Source: Madurella fahalii (taxonomy: Eukaryota; Ascomycota; Sordariomycetes; Sordariales). Taken from it: a stretch of 64,000 bases of DNA. How positions within the stretch are numbered: position 1 is the first letter of the stretch; every line of letters begins with the position of its first letter. Below, piece by piece: positions 45,882 to 56,500 of this stretch. The stretch lies in contig CM056877.1 in assembly GCA_029876055.1 (NCBI GenBank), positions 4,774,001 to 4,838,000 on the forward strand, read 5' to 3'. The position numbers and the translations under genes were made by a program. Under the pieces are notes generated by a model that ran no database searches, was not told the origin of the DNA, and saw nothing but the letters and a program-made list of their open reading frames with translations.

Positions 45882-48769
45882 ATGCCCGAAAACGATACTG
45901 CCGAGGGCGATAGCGTGGCGAAAAGAGCTGTACGTCTGCTGCTTTCCGGTTCCGCAGCGTCGCAGAACCAACCTTGCCTTACCTCGTGCCTATGCTAATC
46001 CGCCCTGTGTGGAGTGCGATCAATGCCGGCTCAGAAAGGTACGTAACTTGGTCCCGGCGTTCCGCGCGCCCTGGAATGCAGTCACTGGCTGGTGTCATCC
46101 TGTCTCCCACCCCTTCCCCTCCCCCTTACCCCCCCCTTACCCCCAACCTTCCCTCCTCAGCAATACCCAGGTGGTCGAGTGCAGTTGCTGAGATGAACGA
46201 ATGCTAGATCCGCTGCGACAAGGATTCGCCATGTGCCAACTGTAGGACGGCGAACCGGACATGCAGCTCGACCGGGGCGGGTCAGAGGCCCAAAGAGGCC
46301 CGCCAACGGGTGCTGATCTCAACCCAATAGTGAGACCACCGAGCGAGATGGACCTGGGTTCCCGCCCTATGACTGACACTGACGCCTTTGCCTCGTGCCA
46401 CTCTGTAACGTAGCGAGCGGAAGATTGACCTGTTCGAAGCGCGGCTCGCCAATATAGAGGGCATGCTTCGCGAGCTGACCGTTTCGGTCAACCATAGCAG
46501 CCGGAGCCCCTCCGCGTCCGCCGCCGAGAGCTCGTCTGCCGGCAACGCCCACGGTTTTACGGGCTCCTCGCCGGCCGCTGGCGACGGGGTCGATATCATA
46601 TATGGCGCCGATGATGACGGCGATGCTGATTCTACCTTCGAAGGGGATTCCTCCATGATAGCTCAGACCGCGTTTGCAAGCGAACTTCTCGAGAACGCCG
46701 TGACCCGGACGCTGCCCCATGACATGGACCCCGACATGCAGTCGGCCCTGTCTTCGCTCCACCAGATTGTGAGCATGCAGAACCGCCCCAGCGCTCATGA
46801 AACCCGCTTCGTCAATGCAAAGCCAATACCCAAGGGCGGCGTCCGCGAGCTCCCCATGCCCCCGGCTCAAGCTGTTGTGACTGCGCTGCGCGAGGTCAAA
46901 GGTACCCCAATTCCAAATCCCGTGCCGTGCCCGTGCTATACCCGCGGCCGTCCGCCCGCACGCTAACAACCATCAACAGAGTCGCCGCTCATGAGCTTCA
47001 CCACGGTCTGCACCTTCGTGGTGGCGGATAACTTCACTGAGCGATGCCGCAAGGTGTACTTTGCCCCCGACGACTACAGCCTGATGGTTTGGGGCGTCGT
47101 CAACGCCGGCCTCTACTTCCTCTTCCAGGAGAAGGCCATCCTGTCAGAAGGAGCACAGAAGGCCCAGATGCTCGAGTACCAAGCCCTCTGCCGCGATAAC
47201 CTCGAGACAGCCCTCACCAACCTTCCACTGTTGATGCCTGCGCGCAGGGACAGCATCGAGGTGCTGCTGTTGGGGGTGCGGACTTCCACCTTGGCCGTTC
47301 GGAGCGTGGGGGTGCAAAAAGCTGACGGGCCAACTAGGCTTTCTACTCGATCGAAATCTCCAAATACAAGCTCGCTCGTGACCTCAACTCGGTAGCTGCG
47401 ACCATCTGCCAAAGCCTAGGTTACCACCGCATGCGCCCCACGACGCCAGAACACGAGTCCAAGACAGTCCTCTTCTGGTCCGCCTACCTCCTCGACAAAG
47501 CTCTATCCCTCCGCTCGGGCCGCGCCCCGGCTATCCAAGACTACGACATCACCGTGCCCAGGGAGCTAGGGCCGTCCACCAACCTGCCCGGCGAACCAGG
47601 TCGGCAGATTGTGTACCATTGGATCACCTTTGCCGACTTCAACGGCAAGGCCTACGAGCAGCTCTATAGCCCTGCCGCGCTGGCCCGGCCACCCGAGCAA
47701 CGCGCCGAGAGCGCCCGCCAGCTCGTGCAGATGATGCGTGCGTCCCAAACCCCGAGAAAAGCCACTGTCTAAAAGAAAAGAAAGAAAAGAAAAGAAACAA
47801 TGGGGCTGACTTGACCCGATGCAACAGTGGACCTGGCCAAGGAAAAGGAACCCCTGCTGCGCCAAAGCCGGGACAAGCTGCAGCATACAAACATCAACGC
47901 CAACAGCCCCTTCTCGATTGACATGGCCATCCTCAGCGACGAGTTACTCCACTGGGCGTCGCTGGCACTCGCCTACCGCGCCATCCCGAGCCCGCCGGGC
48001 TCGCCGAGCACCTTCAACCCCGAGTGCATCCATGCGGCGAGGCGGGCATTCGAATGCCATTTCGAGTACATGGCACTCGCAGGCGATAATGTGGGGGTGA
48101 AAACAAGCTTTCTCCGATGGTAAGAAAAAGAAAGGAAAAGGAAAAAAATACAGCCTTTTTCATTTTTTTTCTCAACTCGTGTAATGTCCTACTCCACAAC
48201 GCTGACGATAATCAACCAACCAAAAAAGGAACGTCCTCTACATCCCCTTCACGCCCGTCATCGTGCTCTTCTGCCACGTCGTCGAGACGTCGGACCAGGA
48301 CGACCTGCGCCGGCTGGCCGACTTTGTCGACTCGCTACAGCCCATGCGCGCCGAGTCCGAGGGCGTCGACAAGCTGCACCGCATCTGCCACGTCCTCCAC
48401 GACGTCGCCAGCCTCTGCGTCCGGGCCAGGGCGCAGCGCCAGCAGGATCCCCAGCTGCAGGACCAGGACATCACCATGGTCGGCAACAATATCGACATGT
48501 ACCTGAGCCGGCTGGGTTTCATGCCGCAGTACAGCCAACCAATGCACCCGGGGACTACTCCTGCTCCGTTCGGTGGTGGTAGTGGTAGTGGTAGTGGTGG
48601 TGGGGGTGATGTTGAGGGCGGCATGCCCACCACCGCGTTCAGTGCGAATTGGCAGGCAGATCAGCTGGGGAATTGGTTCTCGGGAAATACCCATATCCTG
48701 GGCTTGTTGGAGGAGGATCTGTCCGAGTTTGAGCCGCGCATGTGGCCGTCAATGGGCGGCGGTCAATGA
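45882..48769 (+). CDS. Zn2Cys6 transcription regulator, 736 aa, 8 exons
   Basis: Exons 45882-45929, 46015-46038, 46208-46329, 46414-46901, 46980-47275, 47338-47737, 47828-48119 and 48229-48769; total 2211 nt, no frame breaks. The zinc cluster spans three small exons: AKRACDQCRLRKIRC and DKDSPCANCRTANRTC, exact C-x2-C-x6-C-x5-C-x2-C-x6-C. A linker and short coiled coil follow (RKIDLFEARLANIEGML), then a fungal-specific central domain (SESVVCT-like TFVVADNFTERC, SLGYHRMRPTTPEHESKTVLFWSAYLLDKALSLR, RSGRAPAIQDYDIT). The C-terminus is Gly/Ser-rich and acidic (activation-like). It is a nuclear DNA-binding protein. It lies directly after the amine oxidase on the same strand, so control of that gene or the reductase is possible but only guessed. 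A purine-only tract (AAAGAAAAGAAA) lies in the 6th intron. Confidence 0.88.
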
Positions 48770-49002
48770 GATCAAGGCAATTGGTCAGTTTTCGGGGCGT
48801 TTTTGGCGTTTGGCGTTCCCGGCCAGTGATGAGATACTCCCCCGCCAATCCCTTAGAGCAGTTTATCCCCACGCCTCCGGAGGCGATTAGAGACGCTTCG
48901 TCGTGTCATGGATTAGCTAGAAACGATGCCCGGAAGGTGATGGTTGCCACCTTCCATAACGATTGACGACTCAGTTGGATCAAATACACTCTCCCCACGC
49001 TC

Positions 49003-49570
49003 TCAATCGGTCGGCTTCCGCGGGTCGTATACTTGGTAGCCCTCGTCTTCGGTATCGCTTTCCACGAGCTCGCTCTTCGGTGCCTGATTACTCTTCAGTC
49101 CCTCCTCTTCCTTCTTCGGGACGTCTTCGTCCTTGTTGGTACTCGCGGCCGGTGCAGCGGCACCACCCACGGGCACAAAAGCGGATTTGAACCCAGTCTT
49201 CTTGAAGCCGCCCTTCTTAAAGCCACCGGTGGAACCACCAGCCGAGGTCGACGCGGCCTCACCAAGCTTGATGCTGATGACACCTTCGGCCTTCTGCTCT
49301 TGACGCCTTGCACGAGCCGTGGCGTTCGGGTCCCGGACCATGGCCTTCATGTCCTTGAGGCGCTGCTTGTGGCTGTGGTCGTAGCTGCTCAGGTGCGCCT
49401 CGTAGTCGTTCATGCGGCTGTATCCTTTCTGACAGAGCTGGCAGTAGAAGGACTGAAGGGCCTCGCGGGCCGACGACGTCTGCGCCGGCGGGAGGGTCTG
49501 GTGACGCTGGGAATCGGTTAGCTGAGGAGCATTTCGTTGTTCGGCTAGCTCGGGGCCTTACCGGAGGCAT
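49003..49570 (-). CDS. small C2H2 zinc-finger protein, 170 aa, 2 exons
   Basis: Exon 1 is 9 nt (49570-49562, codons MPP), then intron 49561-49507 (GTAAGG to CCCAG), then 49506-49003. The tiny first exon is needed because the frame from the next ATG would lack the finger. The finger FYCQLCQKGYSRMNDYEAHLSSYDH has C-x2-C-x12-H-x5-H spacing, of the U1/matrin-like type. A basic-acidic region follows (HKQRLKDMKAMVRDPNATARARRQEQKAEG, ISIKLGE), then Gly/Lys-Phe repeats (FKKGGFKKTGFKS) and an acidic tail (VESDTEDEGYQVYDP). Comparable conserved fungal proteins are nuclear, often linked to RNA; exact role unknown. It is convergent with the TF gene (233 bp gap). Confidence 0.8.
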
Positions 49571-49960
49571 TTTCGCTTCTTTGGTTTACCTGGTACAAAA
49601 GAAAAACAATAGGATAGCCAAGAACTGTAACTCCTTGTTGTGCAGTTAATGTTGAGAGCTGATGCGGCTGAAGGCGAAAATGGAATTCCACTCGAGAGTG
49701 TGATTCAAGGTTGCAAGAGGTTGTGGTGTTTCGAGATGGCAAGGCACTGCTGATGTCTGCCAAGAAGCACCCCTGTGGCGGCGCTGTGGGGTAACGGGCT
49801 CTAGCATGCAACAGACCGCTCAGGGTCTCCGCCAAGGTACAGTACTGTACCGGACAAGTTGTAGCGGGCTGCGCTCTCCCGGCTCAACAAACGGTGTGAA
49901 ACACACAAGACTCGATCTGCAGGCCGGCGACGCCGGTTCTGCCTGTTCAAAGCTGCCATC

Positions 49961-51054
49961 ATGGACACGCAATCGCTTCGTTCAAAGGCCTCGCAGGACA
50001 CGCTGGTTTCGCTTCTCCAGCTGGACCCGACACCGATGGATTCCCCAAACGTGGACAAAGACCTCCCGCCGCTGCCTGAGCAGGCCGACGGACCACCCTC
50101 CAGCTCGACGCCTTCGCTCAACTCTTCCTCCGCCACCACGTCCGGCGTCGGACTAAGCGGGAGCGGCCATGGGCCAATCTACTACCGTACGCAGACAGAC
50201 CGACTCCCCCAATCCTCGAACTCCTCCCCTCCCCTTTCCCCTAGTCAAAAGCTAACCCACCCGCTCCCCATGCAACAGTAACGCGCATCCAGCGCTACTC
50301 GAGCTACACCTTCACTCTCTTCGCGTCCCTCCACCTCGCCACGACCTCCATCATCCCGCTGGTCGCCCAGTCCGTGCCGGCGTCGGAATCCTACCTGCTC
50401 CTCGCGCGCGAGATCTACCAGACCCCGCTCTCGGAGCCCCTCCTGGTCGGCCTGCCGATAGTGGCGCACGTCGGCGCGGGCGTGGCGCTGCGCCTGCTGC
50501 GCCGCGGCCAGAACCTGCGGCGGTACTACTACGACGGCGGGGAGAAGACGGAGGCAGAGGCGCCGACGCCGACGCTGAGGCAGGGGTGGCCGGCGTTCAG
50601 CTGGGTGTCGGCGTCCGGGTACGTGCTGACGGGGGCGGTGGCCGCGCACGTGTGGGTCAACCGCGGCCTGCCGCTGCTCGTGGAGGGCGACAGCGCCAAC
50701 ATCGGGCTCGCCTACGTGGCGCACGGGTTCGCGCGGCACCCGGCCTCCTCGTGGCTCGCCTACGCCGTCCTCCTCGCCGCCGGCTGCGGCCACGCCGTCT
50801 GGGGCTGGGCCAAGTGGCTCGGCTCCGCCCAGGGCGCCGGCTGGGCGCTCGACAGGCACACGGGCAACGCCGCCGTCGACCGCGCGAACCGCAAGCGCAG
50901 GCGGCGGAGGCTCCTGGCCATCAACGCCGTCTCGGCCGTCGCCGTGGTGGTCTGGGCGGCCGGAGGGCTCGGGGTCGTCGCCCGCGGTGGGGAGACGTTG
51001 GGTTGGGTGGGGAAGCTGTACGATGGCTTGTACGAGAAGGTGCCGGGGTTTTGA
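49961..51054 (+). CDS. MCP1: Mcp1-like mitochondrial outer-membrane protein (DUF1691), 333 aa
   Basis: Exons 49961-50186 and 50279-51054 (1002 nt). After a hydrophilic Ser/Pro-rich N-terminus of about 75 residues comes LTRIQRYSSYTFTLFASLHLATTSIIPL, the first DUF1691 signature, then VPASESYLLLAREIYQTPLSEPLLVGLPIVAHVGAGVALRL, and further helices (FSWVSASGYVLTGAVAAHVWVN, WLAYAVLLAAGCGHAVWGWAKWL, LLAINAVSAVAVVVWAAGGL). Five to six membrane helices are visible with a basic cluster RKRRRRR before the last. In yeast Mcp1 partners Vps13 at mitochondrial contacts and affects lipid homeostasis; that role is family knowledge. Head-to-head with the small zinc-finger gene, 390 bp apart. Confidence 0.8.
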
Positions 51055-51524
51055 GGGTTGTTGGAGGCTCTGTTGGGCGGAAGAGGGTTGGTTGGACAGC
51101 GTTCAGCGCCAGCCAGGGAGCAGCTAAGTGTATATTGCGGAAGGGGAGATGGGTATATTTGACGGCGGATAGAGGACACACCGTGATCGGGAGGAAGCGA
51201 TTGAGCTTCAACGGATGATGACGGCATCGCATGGGATCATTGCATAGCGATTTGGCGCTGGTAGACAGCGTGTCTAGAATTCCCACGTGGCACATATCTT
51301 TCGAGTTTAGACGGGGCGCAGCAATTTCAAACAGCCCGGTGGCTTCGCTCGTTGCCAAATTAACATCTTTGTTCTCCCGGCTGCTCTGTAAGAGCCATCC
51401 CATCTTGACATAGTACCCTCTACCTCTTATTGCTTGATGTTGATACAGAGGATTAAGTTCTAAGCTCCACGTACCCCCCACTCCCATCTCATGGTTTTGA
51501 TTCCACCATGTCAGGCACCTTTAT
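51055..51524. other. intergenic stretch, nothing recognised
   Basis: Convergent 3' regions of the Mcp1-like gene and the small secreted protein gene. No coding motif seen. Confidence 0.35.
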
Positions 51525-51922
51525 TCAGGGTTCTTCGCAGAGCCCGTGCCGTGTGAAATACCTGTCCAAGCCCGAGTCGCAGCCATAGCATCCGCACATC
51601 TGCCGGTCCCAGGTCAGCTTCACGTTATCCCAATCGCTGTTAGGCAGTCGAGGACGGCCCAATCGTCAAGACTCACATATTCTTTACCGCCCGGCACGCA
51701 GTCCCACAACTGCTCCGCCCTCTCGTCGCTTCCGCCACCGTCGGGGCCGATGATGCCGTTCCAGCATGCGCTCGAATCCAGCATGTCTCTGCAGGGCTCC
51801 GAGTTGTCTTTAGTCATGGGGCATGGCCCCGAGGCGGCACGGAGTTGCAGCGTGGGCGTGGCGAGGGCTAGGGAGAAGAGCGAAGCAGCGACGAAAGAAG
51901 TGCGGAAATACATGATGGGCAA
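51525..51922 (-). CDS. small secreted cysteine-rich protein, about 103 aa, 2 exons
   Basis: Exon 1 51922-51677 and exon 2 51599-51525 with a 77-bp intron (GTGAGT to GGCAG). Translation of the unspliced frame would end earlier and lack the last six residues with cysteine. The second Met (51913) gives the best signal peptide, MYFRTSFVAASLFSLALA, followed by TPTLQL. The mature chain has SGPCPMTKDNSEPCRDM, SACWNG, WDCVPGGKEY and, from exon 2, MCGCYGCDSGLDRY and HGLCEEP, making eight cysteines. I do not recognise the fold. It is neighbour to the ATP-grasp gene on the same strand. Likely secreted; role unknown (effector or surface protein). Confidence 0.7.
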
Positions 51923-52342
51923 TGCTCCTTGACCTCAGAAGACACCGGTGAGCGATTTGGCGACGGAGATTGCGCGTGGTCGGTTGGGCGCGGCTCGAGT
52001 TTTCTAGTTCATGTTATATACTCCGCAGGGAGCACCATCATCTAAAACGCGGTCCTCGCTATGTTCATAACGTGTCCTCGGGCCGTTAATGTAACTGTCC
52101 CCGCACAGGCAGTATTGGGTCGATTTAACCCTCGATCGCCACGGCATGGTTTATCAACTCATATATTAGGCTAGGAGAGTTCTTGGCCTTCCGACTCGGT
52201 AGTTCTCGCAACGACCAGTATTGCTCTGCGGAATACTACATTGTTTGTGATGTCACCTAGATTAAGAAACCACGCATTCTTGGGAGTTCCCTACCATTGA
52301 TTCCCAACGAGACAATTACCTCCCGTTCCCCTATGGACCCTT
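51923..52342. other. intergenic stretch, nothing recognised
   Basis: About 420 bases, upstream of the small secreted protein gene and downstream of the ATP-grasp gene, both minus. It should hold the promoter of the former. No gene seen. Confidence 0.35.
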
Positions 52343-54013
52343 CTAGAACGTCACCTCCTCAGTATCCTCCCGGACCAGCCTCAACAGCTCCTGCAGCCGC
52401 CCCTCATCCTCCCCGCCGACAACCACATCCGCAATGCTCTCCCCGGCTTCCGGGTCCTCGTACCAGCTCAGGATGAGCATCCTCCCCTCCTCAAACGGCC
52501 CCTGCCACCTCCGGATAAACTCAGCCCTCCCCCCTTTCACCACGATGGAGAAGCTGCTCGCGCACTCCAGGCCCCTCCCCACAAAATGACTCCTGAGCAG
52601 CGGCAACGACACAGACCCGCAGGTCCTGACATTCAAGTCCACGATGAAACACTCGGTCCCGCCCTTCCCCGCCGCCGCCGCCGCCGGGGTCTCGGCCTCG
52701 AGGACGTCCACGCCGACCGGCCCGAAGTAGCCGAACCGGCCCACCCACTCGGCCGTCCTCCGCATAAGGCCCTCGAACTTGCGCCGCAGCTCCTCCTGGC
52801 GGGGGTAGCATATCGAGCTGCCGATCCAGGCGCTGCTGCCGTCCGTGGTCTGCTCCGCCGCGGCGAGGAACTCGGCCCGCCCGCCGTCCGTCACCACAAA
52901 CGTCAGCCCGTAGTCCCCGACCACCTTGCCCGCGTCGCCGCCGCCGCCCCCGCCGACCAGGTCGCAGATCAGGACCGTCGCGGGGCCGAGGTGGCGGTTG
53001 GACCGCGTCACCTGCGCGAGCAGCTTGGGCAGCACGCCGTCGTTGTCGTCCTTATTGTTATTGCCGTTGCTGCTGCTGCAGAAGAGGTCGGCTAGGAGCT
53101 GGGACTTTTGCTCCGGGGACGTGACCACCCACGTCCCGGCGCCGCCAAACGCCTGCTGGGTTTTGAAGACGAAGGGGATGGGGCGGGAGCGGACGGCCGA
53201 GAGGACGCGGTTGGTTTGGGCGCTGAGCCATTGCCGCCGCGGGCCGGTGCATGTGGGGGGGATGGACGGGAGTTCGCTTGGCGTGGTGGCTGCGCTGGTG
53301 CAGGCGGGACAGCAGGATTCCGCGTCTGGGCAGGACCCTTCTGGCTCGATGATCTCGGCCCGCGGGGTGGGCAGGCCGGACCGGGCCAGAGCCGCCTTGC
53401 TATTCAGGAACCAGTGCGTCTCGAGGTCGTGCGTGAGGGGGTATCCTTGCAGGCCGTCGAGAGCGACTTTGAAGTCGAGCTTGTCGATGCCGTGGTCTTG
53501 CAGGGGGATCTTGGAGGGGCCGGGGCAAAAGACGAGGTCTGGCCGCTGGGACGGGTCGAGCACGGAAATGGTGGCCTCGGCTTCACGCCGGTCGCGCTCA
53601 ATCTGCTGAGGCGTCTGATCTAGGTTGAAGAAGATCACAGGCATAGGGCCAGAGATGAAGGCGTCGCGCTGGGGGATGAGGCTGAGATATTTCTTTGCCA
53701 GCGACTTTCTAAGGTCAGCATTCCCGACGGTGAGTTCCTGCCGGGGCTCCGTGTTGAGGGGTTGATCCTGGTAGGGGAACCGGGTATTGCGTGGGAAGTC
53801 CGGGGTGAGGTCGAGTCCGCTGGTGACGCCGCACGAGACGAGACCCAGACGGACCCCAGCGTTCTTAGGGTTCGCCCGCTTGTACAACTCGACGAGTGTC
53901 GTGTCGAGCTTGATGGTCGGCAGCTTTATTCCTGCCGGGGCTGAGGGATCTACGGAACCCATATTCTTTGGCGAGTGAGTTGTCGTGTTAGTGATTTGCT
54001 GAGCCTTTGACAT
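52343..54013 (-). CDS. ATP-grasp-type protein (solid-state-culture/Aos23-like), 539-556 aa
   Basis: One uninterrupted frame. The start is either the ATG at 54013 or, more likely, that at 53962 before GSVDPSAPAGIKLP. Signature segments are GVRLGLVSCGVTSGLDLTPD, the substrate/loop HWFLNSKAALARSGLPTPRAEI, the P-loop-like FKTQQAFGGAGTWVV, VTRSNRHLGPATVLICDLVG, and FIVDLNVRTCGSVSLPLL with a catalytic Asn-x-Arg near the end. The ATP-grasp fold ligates a carboxylate to a nucleophile using ATP; in Aspergillus a relative is induced in solid culture, and its reaction is unknown to me. Cytosolic, no membrane segment. A Cys-rich insert (CPDAESCCPACTSAA) lies near residue 240, unusual in the fold. Confidence 0.75.
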   Translation of the reverse strand: MSKAQQITNTTTHSPKNMGSVDPSAPAGIKLPTIKLDTTLVELYKRANPKNAGVRLGLVSCGVTSGLDLTPDFPRNTRFPYQDQPLNTEPRQELTVGNADLRKSLAKKYLSLIPQRDAFISGPMPVIFFNLDQTPQQIERDRREAEATISVLDPSQRPDLVFCPGPSKIPLQDHGIDKLDFKVALDGLQGYPLTHDLETHWFLNSKAALARSGLPTPRAEIIEPEGSCPDAESCCPACTSAATTPSELPSIPPTCTGPRRQWLSAQTNRVLSAVRSRPIPFVFKTQQAFGGAGTWVVTSPEQKSQLLADLFCSSSNGNNNKDDNDGVLPKLLAQVTRSNRHLGPATVLICDLVGGGGGGDAGKVVGDYGLTFVVTDGGRAEFLAAAEQTTDGSSAWIGSSICYPRQEELRRKFEGLMRRTAEWVGRFGYFGPVGVDVLEAETPAAAAAGKGGTECFIVDLNVRTCGSVSLPLLRSHFVGRGLECASSFSIVVKGGRAEFIRRWQGPFEEGRMLILSWYEDPEAGESIADVVVGGEDEGRLQELLRLVREDTEEVTF

Positions 54014-54649
54014 GTGATGCGATCTGGAGGTCTTGAATAAGAACTCGACAGAATGGGCGACACATGCGATATATGCCCGGGAGGAACGAAGTCATATGGG
54101 CAGCAATGCAACGTCATCGGCGCCGTGGCCCCGCGGGTGCTGGATGAAAATGAGCCAAGGCACATCACGATACGCTGCAATAGATAAACTTGCAGATCTG
54201 CCTAGCGCCATCCACAAAGACGTAAGCTGCGGCATCAGGGGACGGGCGTGGGATTCGGATGGTCCCGAAACGGTGGTTGAGGTGAGACCATGACATCATC
54301 GTGTGGCTGCCAGGGGAGCTTTGCGGGAAGAGCTGCCAAACCAACGAATGATGCTTTGAAACGGCGGCACGCAGAGCCACCCAGTTACAACCACCACATC
54401 CCCTTCACCGACGCCATCGTGTCCCACTAATTTGAACATTGAATCCTGCTCCAGCCCATGCCCCCCTCGCTACCCCTTGTTCCTGGGTCCACACTCAGCT
54501 CGGTGTCTCGCTCAAACCATGACAGAACCATGTGTGCAGCTGGAATAAGTTTATATAAGCTGGGATGGCGTTCAATTTCTATTTTAACTTGCAACTGCAC
54601 TAACTCCGAGAGAAGGCGATAGCCAAGATGAACCCAAGTAATGTCATAA
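54014..54649. other. intergenic stretch, nothing recognised
   Basis: Promoter side of the ATP-grasp gene and 3' side of the esterase gene. Short frames only. No motif recognised. Confidence 0.35.
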
Positions 54650-55509
54650 TCAAAACACAACCGGCACCGGGCTCTTCAGATACGCCTTCAACGGCGTCGT
54701 CCCATTATAGTCCCTGCCCACGGCCTGCACGAATGCCTGGGCAATCAGATCGGCACCCTCGGGGCTGGTGTGCGTATGGTCCCTCGGGAAGAGCGAGTTC
54801 GTCTTTTGGCCGCCGAGCTTCAGCATCATGGCCGCCACCGCCTGGAAGTGGTCGACAAAGCTCGCTCCGTTCCCGACGTTCTTCACCGCGAGCGCGGCGT
54901 AGCCCACGAAGCGTGGCGCCCCGGGGATGAAGCTGCCCCCCTCCCACAGGTTGTTGGGCGTCTGGCTGCTGACGATGACCTTGGCGCCCCTGGCGATGAA
55001 GCTCCGCGCCGCAGCCTCCACGTAATGATTGAAGGTGTAGACGACCTCGCCCGTCTTGCCCGACCGGCATACCTCGTTGCCCGTTCCGGGGCAGTCGCTA
55101 CGCCCGTTATCCGACGCCGAGTTGGGCGAGCCGCCGTCGTTGTGCCCAAACTCGATGACGACAATGTCGTCGGGCTTGAGCAGCCTCTCGATCTCGGTGA
55201 AGCGCCCTTCGTTGGTGTAGCTGCGCGCCGAGCGGCCCGAGATGGCCCTGTTGACAACCGGGATGGTGATGTACCTGCCGAGATACTCCCCCCAGCCTGT
55301 AACTATTAGTAAAAGACCGTATACGGTCGAGCTAAGAGCTGCGGAGGGGGTGGGGCCAACCCACCGTTGTGAGGGCTGCCTGTCCTGGCCATGGTACTGT
55401 CGCCGGCGAGGTAGACAGTAGGATCCGCCCGGCGAGAGAGCTCGACCGGGTTGCTATGAGCTCCGGCCGCCGCGAGCCCGACGACAAGAAGTGCTGACCA
55501 AGAGAGCAT
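54650..55509 (-). CDS. rhamnogalacturonan acetylesterase (SGNH/GDSL, CE12 type), 263 aa, 2 exons
   Basis: Exons 55509-55365 and 55296-54650; 792 nt in frame across a 68-bp intron (GTGGGT to TTACAG). Signal peptide MLSWSALLVVGLAAAGAHS, then block I YLAGDSTMA with the nucleophilic Ser, GWGEYLGRYITIPVVNRAISGRSARSY, block with the oxyanion Asn in EFGHNDGG, disulphide-type CPGTGNEVC, and the catalytic DHTHTSPEGA at the C-terminus (Asp and His). It removes acetyl groups from rhamnogalacturonan of plant pectin, outside the cell. A 19-nt A run (T on the coding strand) ends five bases upstream of the ATG and may be part of the leader. The gene supports a plant-matter lifestyle. Confidence 0.9.
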
Positions 55510-56371
55510 TGTTAAAAAAAAAAAAAAAAAAATAAAGACGGTATCAGGGCTAGTTTCCCGACAAAATTAGTCTGTCTAACGAATAATTATTAGCCAAGTC
55601 TGACTCGCGTACTTTACGATTTGTCCTGGATGAACACCAAGTACTTATAGTATTCATAGTCTATCATATTAACGGTAGTATTAACTCCGGACCCGCCTGG
55701 TATCGAATTACACCTTTCGCGGCTAAACATGCTAGACGCGGAGTACCGGACAGACGGCGGTCTGAGCTGCCTACGAAGGGGTAGCACGAAACAATGAGCC
55801 CAATTACTTTGCGTCGCATCCGTTACCATCTGCAACCCTGGAGCTGGAACAACTTGGCATTGGAGGAAAATCACCAAACAATCGCTGATGCTATTCTCCA
55901 CCGTGGAGCAGCCAGCAGATTGTTAAGGCATTGAGAACCTGTGCAGTGATGAAATACCGAGAAACAATATGCCACTCATACTCGCTTGAGGCGTATGGCA
56001 GACAGGGGCAGAACAAGTATTTAGCAATCATAGGTATAGTGCAGTCAGCTCCGTGCTTGTGGCTCGGATTAGTTCTGCGCTGAAACCTGAGTTTGTTGAA
56101 AGCATTGTAACGATGACTGGGAGAAAAACGTGTCTGAAGACAATCCAAACAGAGAGAAACTCGTCTTGTATCACACGCAAGCTCAGTCTTAAAACCACAC
56201 ACCTCCCGATGGCAAGCTCACCCATGGTCTCCAGAACTAAGTATGTAGTGTCCATGGATCCTGCGATATCATTGGAGCATCGTCGCCACCCAACTTTACC
56301 GCAGTTACCCGCGGACGCGTCACTCCGTTCCTCTTGTTTCGGAAAGGAGACTCGGGAAAAACAACAAAAAG
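55510..56371. other. intergenic region with poly-A tract
   Basis: Starts with the 19-nt A run (55514-55532) next to the esterase start. Then about 830 bases with no supported gene. A plus-strand open frame of about 150 codons from 56053 overlaps the tRNA gene and has no motif, so I discount it. Confidence 0.4.
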
Positions 56372-56444
56372 GGCCTCATGGCGTAATTGGTAGCGCGTTC
56401 GACTCCAGATCGAAAGGTTATCCGTTCAAGTCGGGTTGGGGTCA
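56372..56444 (+). tRNA. tRNA-Trp (anticodon CCA)
   Basis: A complete cloverleaf is present without intron: acceptor GGCCTCA pairs with TGGGGTC (two G-T wobbles), discriminator A, D arm around GTAATTGGTAGC, anticodon stem TTCGA/TCGAA with loop CTCCAGA (anticodon CCA), variable AGGTT and T arm ATCCG-TTCAAGT-CGGGT. The A-box TGGCGTAATTGG and B-box GTTCAAGTC lie inside the gene. Anticodon CCA reads UGG, tryptophan. A run of ten T begins 46 bases after the gene. It is the only tRNA gene that I find in the window. Confidence 0.9.
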
Positions 56445-56490
56445 TCAATACCGTTTTCGCAATTACCTCCTCTCAAGGTGTGCGATACGA

Positions 56491-56500
56491 TTTTTTTTTT
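56491..56500 (+). terminator. Pol III T-run terminator of tRNA-Trp
   Basis: Ten consecutive T residues 47 bases after the tRNA gene; four or more T are usually sufficient for RNA polymerase III to stop. An earlier shorter run may also serve. Confidence 0.55.

Noticed and set aside
46367..46969. Minus-strand frame of 200 codons across the regulator
   Set aside because: Antisense to the fourth exon of the Zn2Cys6 gene, no recognisable domain.
47761..47826. Purine-only tract between exons 6 and 7 of the regulator
   Set aside because: Ordinary low-complexity intron sequence; no sign of a gene or element.
48335..48694. Minus-strand frame of 119 codons over the regulator's last exon
   Set aside because: Threonine run comes from the Gly/Ser repeat on the coding strand; antisense artefact.
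50245..50859. Minus-strand frame of 204 codons opposite the Mcp1-like gene
   Set aside because: It is antisense to a well-conserved membrane protein and is Arg/Pro/Gly-rich, as GC-rich antisense frames are.
53108..53623. Plus-strand frames of 170-227 codons across the ATP-grasp gene
   Set aside because: Shadow frames of a GC-rich gene; no motif, and the opposite strand has clear ATP-grasp blocks.
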